Assembly: GCF_010730745.1 (NCBI RefSeq)
Contig: NZ_AP022615.1
Coordinates: 1,984,001 to 2,048,000, forward strand
Direction of reading: 5' to 3'
Source of the DNA: Mycobacterium heidelbergense
Lineage (GTDB): Bacteria; Actinomycetota; Actinomycetes; Mycobacteriales; Mycobacteriaceae
Length of the DNA: 64,000 nt
Position numbers and translations under genes: made by a program. Below, in pieces: positions 8,950 to 18,190 of this stretch (the stretch's first letter is position 1; each line of letters starts with the position of its first letter). The notes beneath the pieces are model-generated. The model saw only the letters and a program-made list of their open reading frames with translations, made no database searches and was not told the origin of the DNA.

Positions 8950-9603
8950 CTAACTCGGGTCCCTGGGCGCCCGCCGGCGGATCTGCCCCTTCGCCCGCCG
9001 CACCCGCGTGACGGGGTCTCGGGTTGTGCCCCTGGCGATCTCGTCACGCAGCTGGGCGATGTTGGAGATCTCCGCATACAAGCCGCGGATGGCGTAGTCG
9101 AGGACCGCGAACGAGAAGCGCTGATCCGGATCGTCGATGATGCCGAGGTCACGGGAACGCTGCCGCGACCACAGCGCCTCGTCCAGCCGGGCCCGGGTCG
9201 CCTCGAGATGCCGGTCCAGCGTATCGACCACGCGTTCCGGATCCTGGCCGCCGGCAAGCCAGGTCTTGAGGATGACGGGGTGCTTGATGACGACCCGATC
9301 CTGGCCGGGAAAGTGCGCGACCCACCGGCGCAGCGTGTCGAGCCCCGAATCCGTGGTCTCATACAGCGTGATGGCGCGCTTGCCGGATTGGGCGCCGATC
9401 TCGCTGACCATCCCCCGCGCCAACAACCGGTTGAGCTCGCGGCGTACGTGACTGACCGATGGCGACCAATAGAAATGGCCGACCGACAGTTCGGCGCGCG
9501 TCTTGATCTCGCCGGCGGTGAGTCGCTCGTCGTTGGCCGCCAGCACACCCAGCACGAGGTAGGCGGTGACCGGCAGGCCGTTGCTGGTGCGCGCGGGGCT
9601 CAT
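8950..9603 (-). CDS. PadR-family transcriptional regulator
   Basis: The 217-residue protein has a winged helix near the N-terminus: TAYLVLGVLAANDERLTAGE, then SVSHVRRELNRLLARGMVSE. The longer C-terminal helical dimerisation part (VVDTLDRHLEATRARLDEAL) matches the PadR/Vir family. It sits 6 bp downstream of the DUF35/thiolase genes on the same strand and is probably the last gene of that operon, giving feedback control of it. Confidence 0.8.
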   Translation of the reverse strand: MSPARTSNGLPVTAYLVLGVLAANDERLTAGEIKTRAELSVGHFYWSPSVSHVRRELNRLLARGMVSEIGAQSGKRAITLYETTDSGLDTLRRWVAHFPGQDRVVIKHPVILKTWLAGGQDPERVVDTLDRHLEATRARLDEALWSRQRSRDLGIIDDPDQRFSFAVLDYAIRGLYAEISNIAQLRDEIARGTTRDPVTRVRRAKGQIRRRAPRDPS

Positions 9604-9609
9604 GGCCGC

Positions 9610-10032
9610 TTATTCCTGGCCGGTGAAGTACGGCAGGGTCAGGTCTGGGCCGACGACATGGAATTGCACTCGCACGCGCATGCCGATCGCGAGCTCGTGC
9701 GGGGCCACGCCGATGACGTTGGTCAGCATCTGGTAGCCCTCGTCCAGCGTGACGATCGCCGGCGCGTAGGGCGGTTCGAACTCCGCCGTCACCGGCCGGT
9801 GCACGACCGTCCAGCTGTATATCTGGCCGGTGCCACCGCTCTGCTTCCACCGCAACTCGGCCGAAAGGCATTGGCGGCAGCGCTCGGTCGGTGGAAAATT
9901 CGGCAGGCCGCAGGCCTCGCAGCGCTGGTAGCGCAACTCCCCCGATCGACATCCCTCCCAGAACGGAAGGCTGAGTTGGCTGCTGGCGTGCGGCACGGGA
10001 CCGGTCTGAGGTCGCAGGGGGCCGGGAGTCAC
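9610..10032 (-). CDS. Zn-ribbon OB-fold (DUF35) acyl-CoA-binding protein
   Basis: The 140-residue protein has a rubredoxin-like zinc ribbon, CEACG then CRQC, followed by an OB fold (GQIYSWTVVHRPVTAEFEPP and RVRVQFHVVG). DUF35 proteins pair with thiolase-like proteins, for example in the Ltp2-ChsH2 retro-aldolase that cleaves steroid side chains. GTG 10032 overlaps the TGA of the upstream thiolase gene (GTGA), so the two are translationally coupled and likely form one complex. A longer frame to 10095 is judged spurious. Confidence 0.8.
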   Translation of the reverse strand: MTPGPLRPQTGPVPHASSQLSLPFWEGCRSGELRYQRCEACGLPNFPPTERCRQCLSAELRWKQSGGTGQIYSWTVVHRPVTAEFEPPYAPAIVTLDEGYQMLTNVIGVAPHELAIGMRVRVQFHVVGPDLTLPYFTGQE

Positions 10033-11183
10033 AGCGGTTCGTCCCCGAGGATCAGCACCGTGGTGAACAGGGCCCCCGCTCCCCCGTTGCTGCACAAGGC
10101 GATATGCGCGTCGGGCACCTGTAAACCGCCGGCCTGGCCGCGCAGCTGCTGGACGGCTCGGATGGCCCGCTGCATCATTTGCGGATTGGATCCGGCGTGG
10201 CTGAAGGACATCGTTCCTCCGTCGGTGGTGATCGGATGGCTGCCGTCGATGGCGATGTGGCCGTCGGCGACGAAGGGTCCGCCCTCGCCCTCGGCGCAGA
10301 ATCCGAAAGCCTCGAGCTGCCGGATGATTTCGAAGGAGAACGGGTCGTAGAGTTCCAGCACGTCCACGTCGTCACGGCGCAGCCCGGCGTGGGTGAACGC
10401 GCGGTCGGCCGCGCGCCTGCCGACCACCCCGTTCACGTGATCGCCGCGGCGGCCGGCGAGATCCCAGGCGGGCGGGTGCTGATAGGACGGGCCGTGGAAG
10501 TCCGCGCCGCTGCCCAACACGTAGACCGGTTGGCTTGCGACGTCCAGCTTGTCGACGTTGGCCACGACCAGCGCGCACCCCCCTTCGGACGTGGTGGCGC
10601 AGTCGAGGAGGTGAAACGGATCGGCGATGGGCCGCGACGCGGTGATGTCATCCGGCGTGAACGGCCCGCGTTGGTAGTAAACGGCTTCGGGGTTTCGCGA
10701 TCCGTTGTTGCGGATGGTCGCCGCCACCATCGACAGTTGTTCGCGCGTCGTGCCGTAGACGTGCATGTGGCGCCGGGCGATGAGCGCGAACTCGGCGGTG
10801 GTGAACATGCCCCAGGGCGCGACGAATTCGTTTTCGGGCCTGGTCCACGGCGCCGTGGCCTCGTGGTCGCGGTATTCGCCCGCCTGGGCCGCGACCAGCA
10901 CCACGACGTCGGCCATGCCGTGCTCGATTGCGGTGGCCGCCTCGGTGATCATGCCGACACCGAAGCCCAGCCCCTGCCAGGCGGGGCCGAGGCGCAGGTC
11001 GTAGATCAATGTCGTGGACAGCGCCCCCGCGCTCACGCCGTCCACGTCGTCGAGGCTCAGGCCGGCGTCGGCAAGCGCGCCCTGGATGGCCTGCAGCGCC
11101 AGGCCCCGCGAGGTTTCCCCGTCCAGTCGGCGTCCCTGCCGGGTGTTGTGTACCCCGACGATCGCCGCGGTGGGCTTCGTCAC
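10029..11183 (-). CDS. Thiolase-like lipid-transfer protein (SCP2-thiolase family)
   Basis: The 384-residue protein has the thiolase fold: AAIVGVHNTRQG at the start, DVVVLVAAQAGEYRD, NNGSRNPEAV, DVLELYDPFSFE and the C-terminal CSNGGAGALFTTVLIL. It belongs to the mycobacterial Ltp group, which with DUF35 partners acts as an aldolase or thiolase on acyl-CoA intermediates rather than as a biosynthetic thiolase. It overlaps the DUF35 gene by 4 nt. The next upstream genes (hypothetical, CoA transferase, amidohydrolase) probably belong to the same degradative operon. Confidence 0.85.
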   Translation of the reverse strand: MTKPTAAIVGVHNTRQGRRLDGETSRGLALQAIQGALADAGLSLDDVDGVSAGALSTTLIYDLRLGPAWQGLGFGVGMITEAATAIEHGMADVVVLVAAQAGEYRDHEATAPWTRPENEFVAPWGMFTTAEFALIARRHMHVYGTTREQLSMVAATIRNNGSRNPEAVYYQRGPFTPDDITASRPIADPFHLLDCATTSEGGCALVVANVDKLDVASQPVYVLGSGADFHGPSYQHPPAWDLAGRRGDHVNGVVGRRAADRAFTHAGLRRDDVDVLELYDPFSFEIIRQLEAFGFCAEGEGGPFVADGHIAIDGSHPITTDGGTMSFSHAGSNPQMMQRAIRAVQQLRGQAGGLQVPDAHIALCSNGGAGALFTTVLILGDEPL

Positions 11184-11213
11184 CCTTGCTCCGTTCTCAT
11201 CGCTTGCGGAACT

Positions 11214-11552
11214 TCAGTTTTCGTCCGACACGACACCGAGGTAGGTGCCGACGACGTCGTAATCCCGCCCGTCCCGCTTGATGGTTCCGATCGTCGTGGC
11301 CCGCGCCGCCGTGCACACAGCGGACGCCGCGCCCGCGTCAACCACGTCGATTCGCACGTCGATCGGCCTTGCCGTCTGCGGGTCGGTGATCTCGACGACC
11401 ATCGCCACCGCGCGTTCGCTCCGGTCCCACTCGACGCTGGTGATCCGGTGCCGGGCGGTCAGTTCCATCACCGCGGAGTCCTCGCGCACCAGGAAGCGGA
11501 CCGGGGCACACAGCTCGCCGGCGCGCGGCGGCACGCACAGCGTGACCGCCAT
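11214..11552 (-). CDS. Small uncharacterised protein of the catabolic operon
   Basis: The 112-residue protein consists mainly of predicted beta strands (APVRFLVREDSAVMELTARH, RAVAMVVEITDPQTARPIDV). I do not recognise the family. It starts one base after the stop of the CoA-transferase gene and lies 30 bp before the thiolase gene, so operon membership is clear. It could be a small hot-dog-like or ligand-binding subunit acting on the same CoA pathway, but nothing in the sequence fixes this. Confidence 0.6.
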   Translation of the reverse strand: MAVTLCVPPRAGELCAPVRFLVREDSAVMELTARHRITSVEWDRSERAVAMVVEITDPQTARPIDVRIDVVDAGAASAVCTAARATTIGTIKRDGRDYDVVGTYLGVVSDEN

Positions 11553-11553
11553 G

Positions 11554-13890
11554 TCACAGTCCCGCCGGCCGGGCGCTGGTGACCCCCAGGGCGCGCAATT
11601 CCGCCAGGTCCTGCTGGCCGCGCCCCAGGATGCCCGTGAGGACTTCGCCGGTGTGCTGGCCGTACAACGGCGGCGCCCGGCGAACCCAGCGCCTCGGCTT
11701 CCCGACGAACACGAAGGGCATCCCGGTGCACAGGAAGGAACCCGCGGCGGGATGGTCGACCGTTTCCCAGAAGCCGCGCGCGAGCAGCTGTGGATCGCTC
11801 AACAGCTCTGCCGCCGCGGTGACGCGGGCCGCGGATACCCCGGCGGCGCGCAGCGTGCCGACCGTTTCGTGCGCGGCGCGGCGCGCGGTCCAATCCGAGA
11901 TCAGCTTGTCGATTTCGTCGGCCCGCTCCCGCCACCCGGACTCATCGGATCCGAGTTCGGGCCGGCCGATGAGCACCGCCAACGATGCGCGCGCGGCGCC
12001 GTCGAGCGCGGCGAGCGCGACCCATTCATCGTCGCCCCGGCAGCGGTACACGCCCTGCGGGGTCGCGCCGGGGCCGCGATTTCCCTGCCGGCGCATCTGG
12101 ATCCCGTTGCGCGAGTACTCAACCAGCATTTCGGCGGCCACGTTCAGCGCCGACTCCACCATCGTGGACTCGACGTGCATGCCGGTCCCGTCCCGATCGC
12201 GGATCACCAGCGCCGCGATGGCCGCGAACGCGGCGTGCAGCCCCGCTATCGGATCGCACACACCGCGCGGAATCACCGGTGGGCCGTCGGCATGTCCCGT
12301 CATCCATGCCATCCCCGTCGCCTGCTCCATCGTCTGCGCGAAGCCGACCCGGTCGCGCCACGGGCCGTCCAGGCCAAACGCCGGCATCCGGACCATGACG
12401 GCGCGCGGGTTGGCCGCGCTCACGGCGTCCCATTGCAGCCCGAAGTTCGCCATCACCCTGGGCGAGAAGTTCTCGATCACCAGATCGCTTGCGGCAATGA
12501 GTTCCAGCGCGGTGGCCCGCCCGGCTTCCGCGCTGAGTTCGATGCTGATGCCGCGTTTGTTGTTGTTGCTGCACAAGAAGACTGGGCCCCACTCCCACCA
12601 CTGGTCCCAGTCGGGTGGGCGGCCCGCGGAGAACCTCATGCCGTCGGGGCGGCGAACGCCCTCGAGTTTGATCACGTCGGCGCCGAGGGCGCCGAGGAAT
12701 TGGGTGGCCACCGGGCCCGCCCAAAACGCGGTGAAGTCGGTTATCCGGATGTCGGACAGCGGAAGTGCATCGGCGTCGGCAACCCGCGGCCGGCCGGGTC
12801 GCGGCGGCCAGTGCACGCGGCCGTTGTCGGCGCCCAGCAGCGGAGGCCGGCCGGGTGGGCGCGTGGTGATGGCGTCGCTGCGATACGGCACCCGCGGCTG
12901 CAGCGCGCCGAGCCCCGATTCGACGAACACGCCCCGTTGCACGAAGTGGTCGACCTTCGGCAGCATGGCGGGAGCGCCGATGGGGGCCACCGGGATGCGA
13001 AACGCCACCGCGAGGTCGACGATCTCTTGCGTGGTCCGGGTTTCCGTCCACCGTGTGACCATGCCGAGGAACTCGTCGCGGCGCTCGGCTCGACCGGCGA
13101 ACGACGCCAGGTCGGCGTCGTCGACCAGATCGGCACGATCGATCATGACGAGGAAGTCCTGGAACTGCTGCGCGGTGATGGTGCAGAAGCCCACCATGCC
13201 GTCGGCCGTAAGAACGATCGACGGCAGCTCCAGGCTGCGTTGGTGCAGAAGGGAATCCGCACCCAAGACGCTGGCCGACATGGCGGACAGGCCGCCCATC
13301 GCGATCGCCATCGCCTCGTAGGTCGAGACGTCGACGATTTCGCCGCGCCCGCCCCGGGCGGCGTGCCGGGCCGCGGCGGCCCCGACCGCGGCGGCGAACG
13401 AACCCGCCAGCCAGTCGCCGAGCCGGCCCCCCGCCTGCACCGGTTCGTCGCCCGGCCAGCCGCGGCCGGCGATCGAGCCGCACAACGCCTGCAGGATGAA
13501 CTCGTTGGCGATCACCTGGTCGTCGACGTAGGGTCCCGTCGTCCCGAACGGCGTCACGGCCACGATCACCGCCGTCGGGCCCGTGTGGGCCGTGATGTCG
13601 TCGAGCGTCCAGCCGTCGGTGAGGTCGGTGAACACGACGTCGGCGTTGGCCAGCAGCGCCGCGGCCTCGTGTGGGACGGCGACGACGGACCTCTTGCCGG
13701 CCGCCAGGTAGCCGAACAGCGCCCCCGGCGGCCCGCCGGCCGACCAGCGCCGCATCGAATCGCCTTGTAGAGACTCTATTTTCACGACGTCGGCGCCCGC
13801 GTCGGCGAACATCTTGCCGCAGTATGACGCCGCGATCCCGTTCGAGAGCTCCAGCACGCGCCAGTCCGCGAACGGCGCCCGGGCTGCCAC
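11554..13890 (-). CDS. Tandem CaiB/BaiF (family III) CoA-transferase fusion
   Basis: About 778 residues, roughly twice the usual 400, and read as two CaiB/BaiF modules. The first opens with WRVLELSNGIAASYCGKMFA and GADVVKIESLQGDSMRRW. The second begins near ITDFTAFWAGPVATQFLGAL and GADVIKLEGVRRPDGMRF. Family III enzymes move CoA between carboxylic acids through a catalytic Asp; single-module enzymes are interlaced dimers, so a fusion could supply both halves in one chain. GTG 13890 or a TTG at 13896, overlapping the upstream TGA, are the plausible starts; the frame open to 13998 is too long. Confidence 0.8.
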   Translation of the reverse strand: MAARAPFADWRVLELSNGIAASYCGKMFADAGADVVKIESLQGDSMRRWSAGGPPGALFGYLAAGKRSVVAVPHEAAALLANADVVFTDLTDGWTLDDITAHTGPTAVIVAVTPFGTTGPYVDDQVIANEFILQALCGSIAGRGWPGDEPVQAGGRLGDWLAGSFAAAVGAAAARHAARGGRGEIVDVSTYEAMAIAMGGLSAMSASVLGADSLLHQRSLELPSIVLTADGMVGFCTITAQQFQDFLVMIDRADLVDDADLASFAGRAERRDEFLGMVTRWTETRTTQEIVDLAVAFRIPVAPIGAPAMLPKVDHFVQRGVFVESGLGALQPRVPYRSDAITTRPPGRPPLLGADNGRVHWPPRPGRPRVADADALPLSDIRITDFTAFWAGPVATQFLGALGADVIKLEGVRRPDGMRFSAGRPPDWDQWWEWGPVFLCSNNNKRGISIELSAEAGRATALELIAASDLVIENFSPRVMANFGLQWDAVSAANPRAVMVRMPAFGLDGPWRDRVGFAQTMEQATGMAWMTGHADGPPVIPRGVCDPIAGLHAAFAAIAALVIRDRDGTGMHVESTMVESALNVAAEMLVEYSRNGIQMRRQGNRGPGATPQGVYRCRGDDEWVALAALDGAARASLAVLIGRPELGSDESGWRERADEIDKLISDWTARRAAHETVGTLRAAGVSAARVTAAAELLSDPQLLARGFWETVDHPAAGSFLCTGMPFVFVGKPRRWVRRAPPLYGQHTGEVLTGILGRGQQDLAELRALGVTSARPAGL

Positions 13891-13892
13891 GC

Positions 13893-15245
13893 TCAATTGC
13901 CCAGCGTGGTGGCGCGCAACCGGGCGGATCGCCCGGAAATATCGGGAACCTCCGCGGTCACCTGTGCCTGCAGGGCGAACTGTGTCATCCGCGTCCACGC
14001 GTCGCGGTCACGCTGGCTGGCTTGGCGACCGACGTGGGTGACCACGTCCACGTCCGTGGCCTGCGCGCGCAGGTGGCCGGCCCGGGCGTGCTCCTTGGGG
14101 ATGTACCGGAACGGGTCGAATGAGTATGCGGCCATGGCGTTTTCGTGGGTGATCTTGTCGATGACCGCATCGTCGAGGTGGCCCATGGTCGCCATGATGT
14201 CTTCCGGCGCGAACGGCCAGTTGCTGTCGGAGTGCGGAAAGTCGGACTCCCAGCACAGCATGTCCTCGTTGAACCAATCCATGTTGCGCACGCCGACCTT
14301 GTCGCTGATGAAGCAGGTGTAGAAGTGCCGCCTGAACACGTCGCCGGGGCCGCCGTAGCCCGGCGGGAACGTCGCGAGCGTCCAGCCCGAGTGCCGGTTG
14401 TAGACGTGCTCGGCGCGCCACAGGAAATACGGCATCCAGCCGACGTCGCCCTCGGTGAGGGAGAACTTCAGTTGCGGGAAGTCGGCCCAGAACTCGGCCC
14501 AGATCAGCTCGGTGAAGGTGAACATGCTCATCATCGACGACGCCGTCATCTGCACGCTGGGCGGGGCGTCGCTCGACACCTGCGGCGAGCGCGACGCCGA
14601 GCCGACGTGGGTGCACAGCACCGTGTTGTTCTCGCAGGCGGCCTCGAACAGCGGATACCAGTACCTGGTGTGGATGCTGGGCATTTGCAGCGCCTCCGGG
14701 TTCTCCGAGAACGTCACCGCGTGACAACCCTTGTCCGCCAGTCGCTTGACCTCCTTGGCCGCCTCGGCGACGTCGAACAGGGGCAGGATGCCGCAGGGGA
14801 TGAACCGTCCCGGGTACGCCGCACACCATTCGTCGACGTGCCAGTCGTTGTAGGCCTTGATCATCACCAGGTTGACATCGCGGTCGGGGCCCTGGTTGAG
14901 GACCTGGCCCGAGAAGCCGGTGAAGTTCGGGAAGTTCAACCCCGCCAGCTGGCCGCCGGCGTTCATGTCGCGGACCCGCTCGTCGACGTTGAAGCAGCCC
15001 GGCCGCATCTCGTCGTAGCGCGAGGCGTCGATGTTGTACATCTCGCGGGGCTTGCCGGCGACGGCGTTCAGGCCCATGTTCCGCCCGCGGACCTCGCCGT
15101 AGTACCACTGCTGGATGCCGTCGGGCTCGACGACCACCCGGGGCGCGAGGTCCTTGTACCTGGCGGGGACGTGCGCGTCGAACATGTCGGCCGGCTCGGC
15201 GATGTGATCGTCCACGCTGATCAGGATCAGGTCGTCCTTGTTCAT
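13893..15245 (-). CDS. Amidohydrolase family 2 metal-dependent hydrolase/decarboxylase
   Basis: The 450-residue protein has the N-terminal metal motif SVDDHIAEPADMFDAH and the later CTHVGSASRSP and CWESDFPHSDSNWPF, which give His and Asp metal ligands. This is the ACMSD-like amidohydrolase-2 group, common in mycobacterial hydrophobic-compound catabolism, where members hydrolyse or decarboxylate ring-derived acids. It heads a minus-strand operon (amidohydrolase, CoA transferase, small protein, thiolase, DUF35, PadR). Exact substrate unknown. Confidence 0.8.
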   Translation of the reverse strand: MNKDDLILISVDDHIAEPADMFDAHVPARYKDLAPRVVVEPDGIQQWYYGEVRGRNMGLNAVAGKPREMYNIDASRYDEMRPGCFNVDERVRDMNAGGQLAGLNFPNFTGFSGQVLNQGPDRDVNLVMIKAYNDWHVDEWCAAYPGRFIPCGILPLFDVAEAAKEVKRLADKGCHAVTFSENPEALQMPSIHTRYWYPLFEAACENNTVLCTHVGSASRSPQVSSDAPPSVQMTASSMMSMFTFTELIWAEFWADFPQLKFSLTEGDVGWMPYFLWRAEHVYNRHSGWTLATFPPGYGGPGDVFRRHFYTCFISDKVGVRNMDWFNEDMLCWESDFPHSDSNWPFAPEDIMATMGHLDDAVIDKITHENAMAAYSFDPFRYIPKEHARAGHLRAQATDVDVVTHVGRQASQRDRDAWTRMTQFALQAQVTAEVPDISGRSARLRATTLGN

Positions 15246-15609
15246 GCCGCACCCCTAGCGTGCCGAGATGATGACTAGTAGACAATGACGTCAGTCACAG
15301 TGTCAACGGTCCGGTCCGCGCCCGCTCCCGACGCGGCCGTTCGTCGTGATGATCCGCTTCCGGCCGTTAAGGCCCGCTTTGACAAAGGAAAACGGTATGG
15401 GTGGCCCAACCGCGGGCGGCAACGTCGGGAACGGGAAACGACGCCCGTCAAGCCATACGGGCTTCGTCGATGCGGACTATTAGTTCATATGTTTGGCGGG
15501 TGACCGGCCGTACCGGACGCGCGCGACCGGCCCGCGGGATGGCGGCATCGCGCGCCGCCGGCATGATCGCGTGCCACCATGAGGCATGCCCGGGCCCGGA
15601 AGGTGACGC
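15246..15609. other. Divergent intergenic region between amidohydrolase operon and LacI gene
   Basis: No convincing gene is seen in this 364-bp stretch. It must hold the promoters of the two divergent units. A perfect 8-bp palindrome, TGACGTCA (15286-15293), followed by GTCACAG and TGTCA, is the only notable repeat and could bind a regulator of the amidohydrolase operon. Short frames across it lack coding character. Confidence 0.4.
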
Positions 15610-16587
15610 ATGAGCACGAATAAAGCTGTGCGGCCCACCACCGTCGACGTGGCCCGATTGGCCAGCGTGTCGACCGCGACGGTCAGCTACGTGCTGAACA
15701 ACGCCGAGGGCCGCAGAATCTCCGCGCCGACCCGGGAGGCGGTCTACCGCGCCGCGGAGCTGCTGGGTTATCGGCCCAACCTTGCCGCGCGCAACCTCGC
15801 CCGCGGCAAGAGCGGCGTGGTTCTCTACGTGGTGCCGCATGTGGCGGTGGGCGAGATGCCCATGCAAGCCGGCAGTCGAATGACCACGGAACTCGCGCGG
15901 CAGGGTTTGCTTCAGGTGCAGATCTTCGAGACCGAGGACGATCAGCACGTCGTCGACGCGGTCGAGAATCTCGACCCGATCGCGGTCACGAGCCTGTTCC
16001 CGCTCAGCGAGGCCGCCCTCGGCGCCGTCCGGGCGGCGGGCATACCGCACATCGAGATCGGCGCCCTTCCCGCACTTGGGGATCCGCACCTCTCGGTCGG
16101 TGAGATGCGAGTCGAACACCTCGTCTCGCGCGGTCACCGGCGGATCGCGTTCGCCTACACCGGAATCGCCAAATGGCGCCCGCTGGGCGACTATTGGTTC
16201 GAAGGCGTCGCGCGCGCGGCGCGACTGCGTGACCTTCCGCCCGTCCGCGTCGGCGAGATCACGACCGACAACGCCGCGGACGTGGTGACCGGCTGGGTGC
16301 ACGACGGCGTGACCGCCGTGTGCGCACAAAGCGACGAGATCGCCTGCCTCGTCCTGTACGGCATTCATCAGGCGCGGCTGCGCTGTCCGCACGACCTCGC
16401 CGTGATCGGGGTCGACGCCGGCCCGATGGGGGTGGTGAGCACGCCACCGTTGACCACGGTGCAGTTCGACCCGCGCGCGGTCGCCGACGCCGCGGTCACC
16501 GCCGTCTTCGAACGATTGGGACTCCCAACCCCACCGCCGGGTGAGGTGACCGACATTTCCCGGCTCATCGTGCGCTCTTCGACCTGA
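15610..16587 (+). CDS. LacI/GalR-family transcriptional regulator
   Basis: The 325-residue protein has the LacI helix-turn-helix TTVDVARLASVSTATVSYVL and hinge region RPNLAARNLARGKSG, followed by a periplasmic-binding-protein-like sensor domain (IAFAYTGIAKWRPLGDYWFE and DLAVIGVDAGPMGVV). ATG 15610 follows a GGAAGGTG-like site. It precedes an aldehyde dehydrogenase by 79 bp, with an even 16-bp near-palindrome between them that suits a LacI-type operator. It probably controls that gene and senses an intermediate of its pathway. Confidence 0.85.
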   Translation: MSTNKAVRPTTVDVARLASVSTATVSYVLNNAEGRRISAPTREAVYRAAELLGYRPNLAARNLARGKSGVVLYVVPHVAVGEMPMQAGSRMTTELARQGLLQVQIFETEDDQHVVDAVENLDPIAVTSLFPLSEAALGAVRAAGIPHIEIGALPALGDPHLSVGEMRVEHLVSRGHRRIAFAYTGIAKWRPLGDYWFEGVARAARLRDLPPVRVGEITTDNAADVVTGWVHDGVTAVCAQSDEIACLVLYGIHQARLRCPHDLAVIGVDAGPMGVVSTPPLTTVQFDPRAVADAAVTAVFERLGLPTPPPGEVTDISRLIVRSST

Positions 16588-16609
16588 CCTCGCGCCCTGG
16601 ACATCCGGT

Positions 16610-16625
16610 GGTTACGCGCATAACC
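16610..16625. promoter_or_regulatory. Near-palindrome, candidate LacI-family operator
   Basis: GGTTACGC and GCATAACC form a 16-bp even palindrome with one mismatched pair and a central GC step, the usual geometry of LacI/GalR operators. It lies just upstream of the aldehyde dehydrogenase start and directly after the LacI gene. Confidence 0.55.
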
Positions 16626-16666
16626 TCGGCGTGACGATCCGTGCAATGAGGCGAGGAGGGATACCC

Positions 16667-18121
16667 GTGTCGGTGCAGGCTGTGCTGGACGAAATCCGTG
16701 AGCGACCCGGCACCGGTGAGGTGATCGCCGTCGTCGATCCCGCCACCGAGGAGCAGGTCACCGAGTTCAAGGATTGCGGGCCGGAAGCGGTCAACGACGC
16801 GGTGGCGCGGGCGAAGGCGTCCTTCGAGTCGGGTGTCTGGCGGGATTTGCCGCCCAGCGAGCGGGCGAAGGTGTTGTGGCGGGTCGGCGAGCTGATCGAC
16901 CGGAACGCCGAGGTGCTGGCCGAGCTCGAATCGCTGAACGCGGGCATGACCCCGCTGCAGGCGCAGGGCACCGTGACCGTCGGCTCCGAGTTCTTCCGCT
17001 ACTACGCCGGCTGGTGCACCAAGATCGAGGGCATCGCGGCCGACGTGCACACCGGCGGTCTCACGGGCATCGACTCCCATCAGCACGCCTACACCCTCAA
17101 AGAGCCCTACGGCGTGGTGGGGCTGATATTTCCCTGGAACGGGCCGGTTTTCAATTTCTGTTGCAAGCTTGCGCCGGCGCTGGCGGCGGGCTGCAGCAGC
17201 GTCGTCAAGCCGGCCGAGGAGACCCCGCTGTCGGCGCTGGTGTTGGACGACATCCTGCACGAGGCCGGGGTGCCCGAGGGGGTGGCCAACCTGCTGTTGG
17301 GCTACGGGCACACCGCGGGGGCCGCGATCACCGCGCACCCCGACGTCGAGAAGGTCGCCTTCACCGGATCCACCGAAGTCGGCAGGGAAATCGTGCACGC
17401 GGCCGGCGCGAGCAACCTGAAGAAGGTCACGCTGGAACTCGGCGGCAAATCGCCGGTCGTCGTCTTCGACGACGCCGACCTGTCGAAGGCCGTCCCGATG
17501 GCGGCGTTCGGCACCTTCATCCACTCCGGTCAGGCGTGTGTGTGCGGGTCGCGCATCTTCGTCCAGCGTGGCATCTACGAGCAGTTCGTGGAGCAACTGG
17601 CGAACGTCGCGAACGGGCTGCCGCAGGGCGGCCCCAAGGACGATGGCAGCCTGATCGGCCCGCTGATCAGCCAGAAGCAGCTCACCCGCGTCCTGGGCTA
17701 CCTCGACCAGGGCAAGACCGACGGCGTCGAGGTCGTCACCGGCGGGCACCGGCTGGACCGCAAGGGTTACTTCGTGCGCCCGACCGTGCTCACCAATGTC
17801 GCCCCCACCAGCAGGCTGTTCCAGGAGGAGATCTTCGGGCCCGTGGTCGCGGTCATCCCGTTCGACGACGAGGACGAGGCCGTCGCCCTGGCCAACGACA
17901 GCACCTACGGGCTGGCCGCGACGGCCTGGACTCGCGACCTTGGTCGCGCACACCGAATTGCCAAGCGGCTGAAGGCCGGAACCGTAGGCCTGAACTGCCA
18001 GATGCAGTTCGATCACTCCATGCCCTTCGGCGGCTATAAGCAGTCCGGCTGGGGCTACGAGTCCGGCAAGGCGGGACTCGAGACCTACCTGCAGACGAAA
18101 ATCGTTTGGGCGCAACTATAG
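16667..18121 (+). CDS. NAD(P)-dependent aldehyde dehydrogenase
   Basis: The 484-residue ALDH has FPWNGPVFNF, the NAD-binding turn FTGSTEVGREI, the general-base motif LELGGKSP, the catalytic-Cys region SGQACVCGSR and EEIFGPVVAVIPF. The end, GYKQSGWGYESGKAGLETYL, is typical of betaine-aldehyde and phenylacetaldehyde-like enzymes. It oxidises an aldehyde to the acid in the cytosol. GTG 16667 is chosen because GAGGAGGG sits 6 nt upstream; ATG 16646 and GTG 16631 lack a good RBS. It is likely regulated by the upstream LacI protein. Confidence 0.9.
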   Translation: MSVQAVLDEIRERPGTGEVIAVVDPATEEQVTEFKDCGPEAVNDAVARAKASFESGVWRDLPPSERAKVLWRVGELIDRNAEVLAELESLNAGMTPLQAQGTVTVGSEFFRYYAGWCTKIEGIAADVHTGGLTGIDSHQHAYTLKEPYGVVGLIFPWNGPVFNFCCKLAPALAAGCSSVVKPAEETPLSALVLDDILHEAGVPEGVANLLLGYGHTAGAAITAHPDVEKVAFTGSTEVGREIVHAAGASNLKKVTLELGGKSPVVVFDDADLSKAVPMAAFGTFIHSGQACVCGSRIFVQRGIYEQFVEQLANVANGLPQGGPKDDGSLIGPLISQKQLTRVLGYLDQGKTDGVEVVTGGHRLDRKGYFVRPTVLTNVAPTSRLFQEEIFGPVVAVIPFDDEDEAVALANDSTYGLAATAWTRDLGRAHRIAKRLKAGTVGLNCQMQFDHSMPFGGYKQSGWGYESGKAGLETYLQTKIVWAQL

Positions 18122-18171
18122 TTGCGGGCCCCGGCGGCAGTCAGGTGAATCGGTTCCCAAAACGTAAGACG

Positions 18172-18190
18172 TAGTCTAAGCATGAGACTA
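18172..18190. promoter_or_regulatory. Inverted repeat at the start of the DUF1214 gene
   Basis: TAGTCT and AGACTA form a perfect 6-bp inverted repeat with a 7-nt spacer, ending on the first base of the DUF1214 start codon. The position suits a repressor operator; no regulator gene is adjacent. Confidence 0.5.

Noticed and set aside
10179..13770. Very long plus-strand open frames (467, 580 and 830 codons) opposite the thiolase and CoA-transferase genes
   Set aside because: They are antisense shadows in GC-rich sequence; their composition is Arg/Gly/Ala-rich without domains, while the minus strand encodes clear enzyme families.
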